DNA of 64,000 nucleotides from the NCBI GenBank assembly GCA_040381075.1, contig JBEIHX010000005.1, positions 84,360-148,359 of the forward strand, in the 5' to 3' direction. Position numbers and translations under genes: made by a program. The notes beneath the pieces were generated by a model. That model did no database searches, was not told the origin of the DNA, and saw nothing but the letters and a program-made list of their open reading frames with translations. The stretch is from JBEIHX01 sp040381075 (GTDB lineage: Bacteria; Pseudomonadota; Alphaproteobacteria; Caulobacterales; Aquidulcibacteraceae). Shown one piece after another: positions 17,153 through 25,578 of the stretch; position 1 is the stretch's first letter, and every line of letters starts with the position of its first letter.

Positions 17153-17919
17153 GGCTTGGCGGGTCTCGCCGGCGGTGTGAACAGGGAAGGGTCGATGGGG
17201 CGGTTCACCACCGCCCTCGTCCAGACGATCTCGTTCTGCTTGACGCCATTGTAGAAGAGTCTCAGGCGCATTGGCTGCACCCAGCGCGGGTTTGAGAACG
17301 TCCTGAAGTCAGAATAGGTCCGTTCATGCCAGCCGCGCGGCGTCTGGAAGCCGACCTTCAGGATGTGGAAGTTCCTGCGATCGACGCCGAACTGGGTCTT
17401 GCCGCCGGCCGGATCCTCGACCTGGATCAGAAAGGCGGGACGGCCCTCAACGGCGTCATCCGGCAGGCGGGTGAGGGAATAGCCGGGGTCGAGGGCGAAG
17501 CGGATGATGCCGAAACCGAAGTTCTCGCGAAATTCGGGATTGTCGGCGCCGCCGGGCAGAAGTCCCTGGTGTGTCCAGCCCTGGGCCCCGTCAAAGCCCA
17601 TCTGGAACACCAGCCGCCCGTCGCGCCAGCTGTCGATGCGCACCTGGCCGTTGGCCACATGGGCGTCCGGATGGGCGCGCGGAAACACGCGCCACATTTC
17701 ATGCCGCTCATTGACGACCTGAGAGGCCTGCGTGCCATCCGGCCAGAAGACGCCATAGCCGCCAAGATAGAGGGTGTCTGGCCGGCGCCATGTCTCGCCG
17801 CCTGCAGCCTCAATGACACGCTCAACGATGTCGCGCGCCGACATGGCCTCAGGTCGCGCGCCGGGCGCGGCGGCGGTGAGCGACAGAACGGCGCAGACGA
17901 CCAGCAGAGCGCGCAGCAT
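17137..17919 (-). CDS. Secreted hypothetical protein (possible LolA-like fold)
   Basis: A 260-aa protein with a clear Sec signal peptide (MLRALLVVCAVLSLTAAAPG). The mature part starts MSARDIVERVIEAAGGETWR and then contains several beta-rich segments (LYLGGYGVFWPDGT, RIDSWRDGRLVFQMG, FNILKVGF-like). The pattern recalls periplasmic proteins with an outer-membrane-lipoprotein-sorting (LolA/LppX) type fold, but I cannot assign a family with confidence. ATG 17919 was chosen because GGAGGGG lies just upstream; an ATG at 17931 is also possible. It is convergent with the oxoprolinase and overlaps it by 16 bp. Confidence 0.7.
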   Translation of the reverse strand: MLRALLVVCAVLSLTAAAPGARPEAMSARDIVERVIEAAGGETWRRPDTLYLGGYGVFWPDGTQASQVVNERHEMWRVFPRAHPDAHVANGQVRIDSWRDGRLVFQMGFDGAQGWTHQGLLPGGADNPEFRENFGFGIIRFALDPGYSLTRLPDDAVEGRPAFLIQVEDPAGGKTQFGVDRRNFHILKVGFQTPRGWHERTYSDFRTFSNPRWVQPMRLRLFYNGVKQNEIVWTRAVVNRPIDPSLFTPPARPAKPQAGP

Positions 17920-18188
17920 GAGCCCCTCCATTGCAGGCGGTCCGACCTCGGGACCCCGGACGCAACTGCTCCCAGCCTGAACCCGATCGCGGCCAGGGGG
18001 CAAGCAGATTGGCGGGTCAGCGGACGGGCGGGTGAAACCCGCCCGCGCGCTGCAGCCCGATGCGCCGGACGTCCCACCATCCCGGCCGGACGGCGGGACG
18101 TCGAGCGGGTCCTGGAGCGGGAGCGTGCGCTCACCGCGCCCGCCCCGGGAGAGCGGGCAAGCCAGCCCCGGCCACGGCGCGTCAGGCG

Positions 18189-18233
18189 GGCCCTGGGCAG
18201 GCCCTGGGCAGGCCCTGGGCAGGCCCATGGGCA
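18189..18233. repeat. 11-bp tandem repeat, four copies
   Basis: Three exact copies of GGCCCTGGGCA and a fourth, 12-bp variant. It lies in the 485-bp gap (17920-18404) between two divergent genes. Apart from the two repeat arrays, I see no gene or clear promoter in this gap. Confidence 0.75.
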
Positions 18234-18281
18234 GGCGTCGAGACGCGCGCATGCGCAGGCGCCAGATCCCAACGCCAGGCT

Positions 18282-18320
18282 CCAACCGCGGGCCCCAACC
18301 GCGGGCCCCAACCGCGGGCC
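18282..18320. repeat. 13-bp tandem repeat, three copies
   Basis: Three exact copies of CCAACCGCGGGCC end to end, about 85 bp before the start of the ion-channel gene, in the same gap as the 11-bp array. Confidence 0.75.
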
Positions 18321-18404
18321 GGGATATCGCCAGAGCGCTATTTGCGCTTGCCCAGGGGCCGCCAAGACTGGGATACCACGCAGGGGAGTCGATTGGGGAC
18401 AGCC

Positions 18405-19343
18405 ATGGCGCGTTGGGATTTTGGGGTCAATCAGGTCGGCCCGATTGAGCGGTTCGTGATCAGCCGCGGATTTCAGAACTTTGTCATCCTGGTGATCATC
18501 GCCAACGCGGTGGTTCTTGGTCTGGCGACCGTGTCGGGTCTGTCGCCCGAGCAGCGTCTGTGGATCGAATACGCCGACGAGGCATTTCTGATCTTTTTCT
18601 GCATCGAGCTGGTCATCAAGCTCGCCGTCATGCGGCTCGACTTCTTCAAGAGCGGATGGAACATCTTCGACCTGATCATTGTCGCGGGATCACTGCCGCT
18701 GCAGTTCATGGGCGGCTTCGCTGGGGTTTCCATCCTGCGCGCCCTGCGCGTGGTGCGGCTGACGCGCATCCTGTCGCTGACGCCGCAGATGCGGCGCGTC
18801 ATGGAGGCGATGTTCCACGCGCTGCCGGGGATTTTTTCCATTCTGGTGCTGCTGCTGCTGTTTTTCTACATCGGCGCGGTGATGGCCACGACCCTGTTCG
18901 GCCTGCAGCATGCAGACATGTTCGGCAATATCGGCAAGTCCATGCTCACGCTGTTCAAGATTTCGATCTTCGACGGCTGGGGCGACATTGTGGACGCGGT
19001 CGAGGCGACCCATGCGCACGCCTGGGTGTTCTTCCTCATATTTACGATCTTCACGGCCTTCACGGTGCTGAACCTGTTCGTGGGCGTGATTGTCGACGCC
19101 ATGCAGGAGAAGCAGGCCGAGCACCTCGCCGAGCTGGCGGCGGAACGCGAGGCGAAGCAGACCGAGACGGACGAGGCGCAGACCATTGCGATCAAGGAGC
19201 TTCGCGGCGACCAGGAGCAGACGGAAGCCGCCATCGAAGAGCTCGAAGCGCGCAAGACCAACATGGAGCGCGACGTCGGCGCTCTCCTGCTGGAGATGCG
19301 CGCCATGCGGGCGGAGCTTGCAACCCTGAAGGCGCCGCGCTGA
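18405..19343 (+). CDS. Single-domain voltage-gated cation channel (BacNav/BacCav family)
   Basis: A 312-aa inner-membrane ion channel, one six-TM domain expected to act as a tetramer. S4 is the Arg-rich segment ILRALRVVRLTRILSL. The pore region is GKSMLTLFKISIFDGWGD, followed by the S6 segment with FTVLNLFVGVIVDAMQ, a strong BacNav hallmark. The C-terminal ~85 residues are a charged coiled coil, the usual tetramer neck. The selectivity filter (residues 188-194) reads I-F-D-G-W-G-D where NavAb-type sodium channels have T-L-E-S-W-S-M. Asp at the ring site, Gly after it and a second Asp resemble calcium-selective bacterial channels. Calcium permeability is my inference. Start ATG 18405 matches the family start. 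Confidence 0.88.
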   Translation: MARWDFGVNQVGPIERFVISRGFQNFVILVIIANAVVLGLATVSGLSPEQRLWIEYADEAFLIFFCIELVIKLAVMRLDFFKSGWNIFDLIIVAGSLPLQFMGGFAGVSILRALRVVRLTRILSLTPQMRRVMEAMFHALPGIFSILVLLLLFFYIGAVMATTLFGLQHADMFGNIGKSMLTLFKISIFDGWGDIVDAVEATHAHAWVFFLIFTIFTAFTVLNLFVGVIVDAMQEKQAEHLAELAAEREAKQTETDEAQTIAIKELRGDQEQTEAAIEELEARKTNMERDVGALLLEMRAMRAELATLKAPR

Positions 19344-19668
19344 CCGCTGTCGTCCGTCGCACCCAGCCCCAGGGTCTCGCGCCTGCCGCGTGGCTGGGGC
19401 GCCGGCCGCACTGGCGCAGCCTGCGCGGCGTGCATGTCGGGCCGATGCCCGCCAGCGCGCGTCTGTGCGCGGTGCGCGGCCGGTGATCGGGAGTTCGTGA
19501 GACAGACGCGTTCAGCTGTCGACAGGCGGTGGGGCGGCTGCGACGATGGGGCCGGGCGCGGACGTGCAAAAATGTCGCAGGCGCAGCGATGGTCCTGCGT
19601 GACAGGCGGGCCTGCGCGCGAGACAATGGCGGCCTGCGGCATAAGGCCAGGACGCGCAGGAGGAAGCC
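19344..19668. other. Intergenic gap, nothing recognised
   Basis: 325 bp between the ion-channel gene and the CYP153-like gene on the same strand. I see no coding frame with family features, no tandem repeats and no clear hairpin with a T-run. Confidence 0.4.
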
Positions 19669-20934
19669 ATGGATGACGGCGTGCGCTTGAGTTCCCTCGA
19701 TCAGATCAACGATCCGATGGGCGTTCCCCTGTCGGCCCTCGATCCGGCCGATCCTGCATTGTTCGAGCAGGACGCGTGGGAGGCCGTGTTCGCCCGCCTG
19801 CGGCGCGAAGACCCTGTGCATTACTGCGAGGCCCCGCACATCGAGGTCGGGCCCTACTGGTCGGTCACCCGCTACCAGGACATCATGGCGGTGGACACCA
19901 ACCACAGGGATTTCTCGTCCAACTGGACCTATGGCGGCATCACGCTGCGTGACTTCGACGAAGACTTCCAGCTGCCGATGTTCATTGCGATGGACCCCCC
20001 AAAGCATGACATCCAGCGCAAGGCCGTGCAGCCGATTGTTGCGCCGGACAATCTGGCGCGCCTGGAGGGCACGATCGAGGAGCGGGTGCGTCAGATTTTT
20101 GACGCCCTGCCTGTGGGAGAAACGTTCAACTGGGTGGACAAGGTATCCATCGAGCTGACGACCCAGATGCTTGCGACGCTGTTCGACTTTCCATGGGAGG
20201 ACCGTCGCAAATTGACCCGCTGGTCAGATGTGGCGACCGCGATGCCTGGCCATGGCGTGATTGACACCGAGGATCAGCGGCGCGCCGAGCTGCTTGAATG
20301 CGCCGACTACTTTACCCGGCTGTGGAATGAGCGGGTCAACGCGCCCCCCAGGCCGGACCTGATCTCCATGCTGGCGCACAATGAGGCGACCAGGAACATG
20401 GACCGCATGGAATTTCTGGGAAACCTCATCCTGCTGATCGTCGGCGGCAATGACACGACCCGCAATTCGATTACCGGCGGGGTTCTGGCGCTCAATCAAA
20501 ATCCGGCAGAGTACGACAAGCTTCGCGCTGACCCCGGCCTGATCCCGAACATGGTCTCCGAGATCATCCGCTGGCAGACCCCCCTCGCCTACATGCGCCG
20601 AACGGCCACGCGCGATGTCGAGATGCATGGCAAGACGATCCGCAAGGGCGACAAGGTCGCGATGTGGTACATTTCGGGCAATCGCGACGAAAGTGAAATC
20701 CCCAACGCCCATCAATTTCTGATCGATCGCCCGCGCGCGCGCCACCACATGAGTTTTGGCTATGGCATCCACCGCTGCGTCGGCAATCGGCTCGCAGAAA
20801 TGCAGTTGCGCATTGTGTGGGAGGAGATCCAGAAGCGCTACAGCTTTGTGGAAGTGATGGGCCCGCCGCGGCGCGTCTACTCGAGTTTCGTCAAGGGCTA
20901 CGAGTCCATGCCGGTGCGCCTGCACGCGCGCTGA
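19669..20934 (+). CDS. Cytochrome P450, CYP153-like (terminal alkane / fatty acid hydroxylase)
   Basis: A 421-aa soluble P450. Motifs: I-helix GGNDTTRNSITGGVLAL near residue 258, K-helix EIIR near 297 and the haem loop FGYGIHRCVGNRLAEMQ with the cysteine near 369, ending VRRVYSSFVKGYESMPVRL-like. The haem loop and C-terminal segment are those of CYP153 enzymes, which hydroxylate the terminal carbon of medium-chain alkanes and fatty acids. A strong AGGAGGAAG site precedes the ATG. CYP153 needs a 2Fe-2S ferredoxin and its reductase; neither is adjacent. The last 37 bp overlap a convergent gene. Family assignment is confident; the natural substrate is inferred. Confidence 0.92.
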   Translation: MDDGVRLSSLDQINDPMGVPLSALDPADPALFEQDAWEAVFARLRREDPVHYCEAPHIEVGPYWSVTRYQDIMAVDTNHRDFSSNWTYGGITLRDFDEDFQLPMFIAMDPPKHDIQRKAVQPIVAPDNLARLEGTIEERVRQIFDALPVGETFNWVDKVSIELTTQMLATLFDFPWEDRRKLTRWSDVATAMPGHGVIDTEDQRRAELLECADYFTRLWNERVNAPPRPDLISMLAHNEATRNMDRMEFLGNLILLIVGGNDTTRNSITGGVLALNQNPAEYDKLRADPGLIPNMVSEIIRWQTPLAYMRRTATRDVEMHGKTIRKGDKVAMWYISGNRDESEIPNAHQFLIDRPRARHHMSFGYGIHRCVGNRLAEMQLRIVWEEIQKRYSFVEVMGPPRRVYSSFVKGYESMPVRLHAR

Positions 20935-21386
20935 CCCGGCGCGCCGCCCGCCTGCCTCAATTTGAGCGCGCGCCATTCTGCGTCCACGAGAATGCGCCGC
21001 ACCGGCGTCAGTCCGTGAGCCTGCGCCCTCTCATGAACAGCCTCCTCGCTGAGGCCGCCCCCCGGCGTGGGGTGCGTGCAGGGCCAGGAGACCCACAGCA
21101 CGCCGCCCTCGTCGGCTGGCGCACGGCGCCCGGCAAGCGCGGGAGCAAGCGTGCGCAGGGCCACGCCAAGTCCCGCAGGCGAGCTGACGAACACGTGGAT
21201 CAGACGATAGGCGCGCGCCGCGGGCGCGCCGGCCGGCGCCGTTTCCAGGACGGCGCCCGCCGGCACAGGGCCGAGAAGGGCCCGGTAGTGCGCGGGCGCG
21301 CCGACCGCCAGCCAGACGCCCGGCTTCAGGCCGAGCTTTCGCGCCAGGGCGCCGTGCGCGTATACGGATGATTTCTTTCGGGCCAT
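20898..21386 (-). CDS. DUF3052 domain protein
   Basis: A 162-aa soluble protein matching the DUF3052 pattern: an early ALARKLGLKPG segment, a central RLIHVFVSS strand, GGVLWVSWPC and a C-terminal GLTPVRRILVDAEWRALKL. The function of the family is unknown. It lies 163 bp downstream of the DUF4332 gene on the same strand and could share its transcript. Its stop lies inside the 3' end of the CYP153-like gene (37-bp convergent overlap). Confidence 0.7.
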   Translation of the reverse strand: MARKKSSVYAHGALARKLGLKPGVWLAVGAPAHYRALLGPVPAGAVLETAPAGAPAARAYRLIHVFVSSPAGLGVALRTLAPALAGRRAPADEGGVLWVSWPCTHPTPGGGLSEEAVHERAQAHGLTPVRRILVDAEWRALKLRQAGGAPGQRACRRTGMDS

Positions 21387-21549
21387 CGCGTGTCAGGCGC
21401 CCGCGCAGACCCGTGCGCCGGCTGCGCCGAGGCGATGTCTGTGCGGGCTGGCGGTCCGCGCGGTCATGCCGGTCTCGGGCTCGACCATGGCCATGCGCGC
21501 CTCCCCGTGCAGCGCCATGGGCTCAGGCAGGCGCAGGCGGCGGGCGGGA

Positions 21550-23088
21550 TCACGCCGCGGCGCGACCGTCGGCGCGCCCAGCGGCGGCGACCCAGGCCTC
21601 CAGCCGCGGGCGGTCCGGCGCGGCGCCTGAGCGCAGGATGCGCTGACCCTCGCAGGTCGCTGCAACGGCCGCGATGCGCGCCTCAAGCCCTGCGACCTCG
21701 CAAGCCGCCAGTGCGCCGGGCCCATCGATGCCGGCAGCCACCAGAAGCTGTGCGGCGCTTGATGTCATGCCGGCAAGGGCGCACGCCAGTCTCGCCTGGG
21801 CCTGCCAGGCCTGGATCAACGGCGCATCGATGTGGCTCGGCGCAAGCTGAGCCGCGATCTGTCCGGCGTCAGCGGCGAGCAGGTCCGCCACGGTCGTCAC
21901 CCCGACGACGGCGAGGCGCGCGGCGGTTTTCGGTCCGATGGCGGGCGCATCCTCAACCGGCGCATCCAGGAGCAGGACAGTCTGGCGCGCCGGCTGGGAT
22001 GCGGGCTCCTCTGACGTCGTCAGGTCGGCGCGCTCCACAGGCTGTGCAGCGGCGCGCGCGCGCACCGGCGCGGCGGCGAAACCGCCCTTGCGGCGCTGGG
22101 TTCTGCGTCGGGGGGCGCCTTCACCATGGGCGATGCCGGTTTCCTGGGGCCATTGCGCGTCGAGGCTCGACAGCGGAACCTTCAGCACTTCCTCAGCATG
22201 AAGACGACGCACGGCGGCGTCGTCCGGCGACAGGGTTTCGCGCACTTTACCGGTCTTGCGATACTCTTCGTACATCGCCGAGACAGCCGCCCGCTCCTGG
22301 AGATTGTCAATGCCGCAGAGCACGCTGCGGATCGGAGCCGCCATCACGGCGAAGACGGCGTCGAGCGCCAGGGAGACCTGGGGCGGGCTGACGCGCGCTT
22401 CCGCAATGGCGCGCTCGAGAATGCGGGCGAGCATCGCGCAGGCGTACCCGACCAGGCGCGCCATGACGTCCTTGAGTTCCTGGTCGAGCCCGGCCGGCGG
22501 ATTGCGTGTCCCGGCGGCGAGGTCATAGTGCGCGATGATGGTCTCGTAGTGCGGGTTGGACACCATCGCGCCGGCCTTGACCATCTGTTCCAGCCAATCC
22601 TGGCCATCCGGGACCGGCACATCAGGAAATCCTCCCTGATCCACCTCCAGGATGGTGCGCAACTGCGCATAGCTCTTTGAGAAACTCCACTCCGCGGCGC
22701 GATGGATGACGCCTTCGGTTTCGGTCTGCCCGGTGTGAAAGGGTTGCACGGGATCGACCACGTAGTGGCTCATCACGCCGGCATTATAGGCGGCCGTCTT
22801 CCAGTCCCCCGCCTGCAGCGCCCGAACGGTGCGGACATACCATTCACGCGCCGCCCCCGGCGCCCCGCCCCAATCGCCTTCGCGCACATGCAGCACGTGA
22901 TTCTTGAAGTCCTTGAAGCGATCATCCGGGGCCTTCGCGCCTTCCAGCAGCGCCCCGTAGTGATGCAGGAAGACCGCGCGCCAGGCCGGCGCCTCGGGCC
23001 CCTCGAGCAGACGCAGGGCGTCTATTGCGATGCGGTGGTGGTTTGAGCGGCAGGCGGTGGCCATCACCAGCGACGCGAAAGCAGACAT
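21550..23088 (-). CDS. Zinc-phospholipase-C-like domain fused to DUF4332 helix-hairpin-helix
   Basis: A 512-aa two-part protein. The N-terminal ~300 residues have the helical pattern and His/Asp motifs of the zinc-dependent phospholipase C / S1-P1 nuclease fold: NHHRIAIDALRLL, then NAGVMSHYVVDPVQPFHTGQ, the equivalent of the HYxxDxxxPxH metal site. A low-complexity linker (about 300-390) follows. The C-terminal part has AIGPKTAARLAVVGVTTVAD, a DUF4332-type helix-hairpin-helix. No signal peptide is obvious, so it may act in the cytoplasm. ATG 23088 has GGGAGA upstream. Substrate unknown. The metal-site identification is by motif only. Confidence 0.65.
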   Translation of the reverse strand: MSAFASLVMATACRSNHHRIAIDALRLLEGPEAPAWRAVFLHHYGALLEGAKAPDDRFKDFKNHVLHVREGDWGGAPGAAREWYVRTVRALQAGDWKTAAYNAGVMSHYVVDPVQPFHTGQTETEGVIHRAAEWSFSKSYAQLRTILEVDQGGFPDVPVPDGQDWLEQMVKAGAMVSNPHYETIIAHYDLAAGTRNPPAGLDQELKDVMARLVGYACAMLARILERAIAEARVSPPQVSLALDAVFAVMAAPIRSVLCGIDNLQERAAVSAMYEEYRKTGKVRETLSPDDAAVRRLHAEEVLKVPLSSLDAQWPQETGIAHGEGAPRRRTQRRKGGFAAAPVRARAAAQPVERADLTTSEEPASQPARQTVLLLDAPVEDAPAIGPKTAARLAVVGVTTVADLLAADAGQIAAQLAPSHIDAPLIQAWQAQARLACALAGMTSSAAQLLVAAGIDGPGALAACEVAGLEARIAAVAATCEGQRILRSGAAPDRPRLEAWVAAAGRADGRAAA

Positions 23089-23280
23089 GGGAGTCTCCCG
23101 GATTTGGTTAACTCGAGCGCAAGTTTGGTAAAGCTTCAGTTAACCCTCCGGGCTGGCGCGCATGCGCAGGGCGGGGGTGGATCGCCGCGGCGAACGCCAG
23201 GAGAGAAAGAGCCGCACCAGCACCAGCACCAGCCACAGCACGACCTGCTGCAGCACGAACGGCTCGGAGGAGCGAACTGA

Positions 23281-23392
23281 GGCCAGCGAACTGAGGCCAG
23301 TGAACTGAGGCCAGTGAACTCGGGCCGGTGAACTCGGGCCGGTGAACTCAGGCCAGCAAACTCAGGCCAGGAAGCTCGGGCCAGGAAGCTCG
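23281..23392. repeat. 14-bp tandem repeat, eight copies
   Basis: Eight adjacent 14-bp units based on GGCCAGTGAACTSG, drifting gradually along the array, plus partial units at both ends. It lies in the 373-bp gap (23089-23461) between gloB and the DUF4332 gene. The rest of this gap holds only a short hydrophobic minus-strand frame (about 23140-23260) with no start codon or ribosome-binding site. Confidence 0.85.
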
Positions 23393-23461
23393 GGCCAGCT
23401 TCCACAGGCCCGCGCCAAGCGCAGCAGCCGCGCGCACAAGTGCGACCGGGCGAACGGCAGG

Positions 23462-24235
23462 TCAGGCGCGAAAAATATCCTTGCGCCGCCGGATCTCGGC
23501 AAAAACCTCGGCGGGCGAGGCGCCGGCCATCCCAACGGCGGCCTGCACCTCCGGCAGGTGTGCGCGCAGGAAGGGGTTGGTCTGCCTTTCCGCACCGATG
23601 GTGGTGGGCACCGTCGGCATCCCGCGGGCGCGGAGGTCCTGGATCTCCGTCCAGCGCGCCTGCAGCGCCGGATTTTCGGGTTCGACTGTGAGCGCGAACC
23701 GGGCGTTGGCTGCGGTGTACTCGTGGGCGCAGTAGACCACGGTATCATCCGGAAGGGCGGCAAGCTTGGACAGACTTTCCCACATGTCCTGTGCGCTGCC
23801 CTCAAACAGTCGTCCGCAGCCCAGCGCGAACAGAGTGTCGCCGACAAACAGGATGCGGTCCTGCGGGAAGTGATAGACGATATGTCCCTGGGTGTGTCCT
23901 GGCGTTTCGATGACCGTGGCGCCCGCCCCGTCAACGCTGACCTGATCGCCGGCGCGCGCGGGGCGATCAAGGCCCGGAATTTCAATCCGTTCGCCCACCG
24001 GACCGGTGATCCGCGCGCCGGACGCCTTGAAGGCGAGATTGCCGCCAGCGTGATCGGGGTGCCAGTGGGTGTTCCAGACCTGGGCCACCCGCAAACCCAG
24101 GCGCGCGGCCTCGGCGGCGATGGCCTCAGCATCGGGGGTGTCGATGGCGACTGCGTCTATCCCCCCCTCAGCGTGGATCAGGAAGGCGTAGTTGTCCTCA
24201 AGACAGGGAAACATATGCACCGCCAGCCGCGTCAT
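23462..24235 (-). CDS. gloB: Hydroxyacylglutathione hydrolase (glyoxalase II)
   Basis: Cytosolic metallo-beta-lactamase-fold enzyme of 257 aa that hydrolyses S-lactoylglutathione in methylglyoxal detoxification. The metal-binding motif is THWHPDHAGG, with further ligands in ETPGHTQGH, FVGDTLF and YCAHEYT. The C-terminal ERQTNPFLR is the glutathione-binding HAGH domain hallmark. The ATG at 24235 is chosen because GGAG sits six bases upstream, between it and an alternative ATG at 24241. It is divergent from a methyltransferase gene 74 bp away. Confidence 0.95.
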   Translation of the reverse strand: MTRLAVHMFPCLEDNYAFLIHAEGGIDAVAIDTPDAEAIAAEAARLGLRVAQVWNTHWHPDHAGGNLAFKASGARITGPVGERIEIPGLDRPARAGDQVSVDGAGATVIETPGHTQGHIVYHFPQDRILFVGDTLFALGCGRLFEGSAQDMWESLSKLAALPDDTVVYCAHEYTAANARFALTVEPENPALQARWTEIQDLRARGMPTVPTTIGAERQTNPFLRAHLPEVQAAVGMAGASPAEVFAEIRRRKDIFRA

Positions 24236-24309
24236 TGGCATCTCCACACACCGTTCACAGGCCGCCATATAGCATGCTCGCCGGGGATGCGCCTTGCTGG
24301 GAGACCGTC

Positions 24310-25098
24310 GTGCGGCTCGACGTGCTGACGCTCAGAACATTCTACTACGGCCCGCTTGGCGCCATGGCGCAGCGGATGATCCTGCGCCGGACGCTGGCGC
24401 TGTGGCCGGACGCCCACGGCCAGGATGTTCTGGGCTTCGGCTACGCTACCCCATTTCTGGAGCCGTATCGGGAGAGCGCGCGCCGCGTTGTTTCGTTCAT
24501 GCCCTGGGAGCAGGGCGTGGAGCGCTGGCCGGGCGAAGGGCCCGCCGCGTCGGCGCTGGGAGACGTCGAGCGCCTGCCCTTTCGGGATGCGGTGTTCGAC
24601 AAGGTCATCATCGCCCATGCGCTGGAGGAGACAACGGCCCTGCGCCCGCTCCTGCGCGAGGTCTGGCGGATCATGGCGCCGGAAGGCCGGCTTCTGGTGA
24701 TCGCGGCCAACCGGCGCGGATTGTGGTCACGCGCCGACACCACACCGTTCGGGCACGGCCGGCCCTACAGCCAGAACCAGCTTGCCGGCGCCCTCGGCGA
24801 GGCCATGTTCCAGCCTGTCGCCTGGGCGCGTGCGGTCTACGCCCCGCCGGCGGCCTGGGGGCCGGTCCTGGGCGCCGCCGACGCCTGGGAGCGCGCCGGC
24901 GAACGCTTCTGGCCGCATTTTGCCGGGGTGGTGCTGGCCGAGGCTGTGAAGCGGCTTTACGCCGGCGCAGGCGGGACCAAAGGTCGCATCCTGTTCGCAG
25001 GCGCAGCACAACCTGCCGGGACGGGCTTGCGAAAGGGTGATGTTTCGTCAAACCTTCACCCACAGGACACCACGCCGCCAGGGACCACAGCCCCATGA
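24310..25098 (+). CDS. SAM-dependent methyltransferase
   Basis: A 262-aa class I methyltransferase of a type often found beside gloB in alphaproteobacteria. The SAM-binding region begins with the unusual LGFGYATPFLEPY instead of a canonical GxGxG; later segments ERLPFRDAVFDKVIIAHALE and MAPEGRLLVIAANRRG are standard. I chose the GTG at 24310, preceded by GGGAG, which gives the usual MRLDVLTLRTFY-type start; an ATG at 24274 is also in frame. Its stop overlaps the P-II start (ATGA), so the two are translationally coupled. Acceptor unknown. Confidence 0.75.
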   Translation: MRLDVLTLRTFYYGPLGAMAQRMILRRTLALWPDAHGQDVLGFGYATPFLEPYRESARRVVSFMPWEQGVERWPGEGPAASALGDVERLPFRDAVFDKVIIAHALEETTALRPLLREVWRIMAPEGRLLVIAANRRGLWSRADTTPFGHGRPYSQNQLAGALGEAMFQPVAWARAVYAPPAAWGPVLGAADAWERAGERFWPHFAGVVLAEAVKRLYAGAGGTKGRILFAGAAQPAGTGLRKGDVSSNLHPQDTTPPGTTAP

Positions 25099-25439
25099 AA
25101 TACGTCATCGCGATCATCAAACCGAGCCGCCTTGATGCGGTTCTGGATGCGGTCAAGGACGCTGGCGTGCAGGGGCTCACGGTTACCGAGGTGCGCGGCT
25201 ACGGCCGGCAGCGCGGCAAAACGGAAGTCTATCGCGGCGCCGAGTATGAGGTGAAGCTGCTCCCGAAGGTCAAGCTCGAGATCGCGGTGCCGGACGGGGA
25301 TGTGGACGCAGTGACGGAAGCGGTCCGCTCTGCCGCGAACACCGGCAAGATCGGCGACGGCAAGGTGTTCGTGGTGGACCTTGAGGCCGCCCTGCGCATC
25401 CGCACGGGTGAGCGCGACGACGCAGCCATCAGCGGCTGA
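25095..25439 (+). CDS. Nitrogen regulatory protein P-II (GlnB/GlnK family)
   Basis: A 114-aa trimeric signal protein that senses 2-oxoglutarate and ATP/ADP and controls glutamine synthetase, AmtB or NtrB. The start (YVIAIIKPSRLDAV) and the T-loop GYGRQRGKTEVYRGAEYEV are conserved, and the uridylylated tyrosine is exactly at residue 51. The C-terminal GKIGDGKVFV completes the nucleotide site. It overlaps the upstream methyltransferase by four bases. Neither amtB nor glnA is adjacent, so I cannot tell GlnB from GlnK by context. Confidence 0.93.
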   Translation: MKYVIAIIKPSRLDAVLDAVKDAGVQGLTVTEVRGYGRQRGKTEVYRGAEYEVKLLPKVKLEIAVPDGDVDAVTEAVRSAANTGKIGDGKVFVVDLEAALRIRTGERDDAAISG

Positions 25440-25532
25440 CCCAGGGGCAGCACATCCAGGGATCACCCCTGCACGTAAGGGGGTGGGGCGGGATCTGCGC
25501 TGCACTGCGAGACGCTGCGCCCTTCGCGACCT

Positions 25533-25548
25533 ATATGCTGCATATGCA
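25533..25548. promoter_or_regulatory. AT-rich palindromes upstream of mcd
   Basis: ATATGC-T-GCATAT (25533-25545) overlaps the perfect palindrome TGCATATGCA (25539-25548), ending about 30 bp before the mcd start. In such GC-rich DNA this looks like an operator. No regulator is identified. Confidence 0.4.
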
Positions 25549-25578
25549 CACCGGATTTCCTTAACGCGGGAGCTTGTC

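Noticed and set aside
23136..23405. Minus-strand frame over the 14-bp repeat array
   Set aside because: The translation is mostly the repeat. A neighbouring frame has a short hydrophobic run but no start codon or ribosome-binding site.
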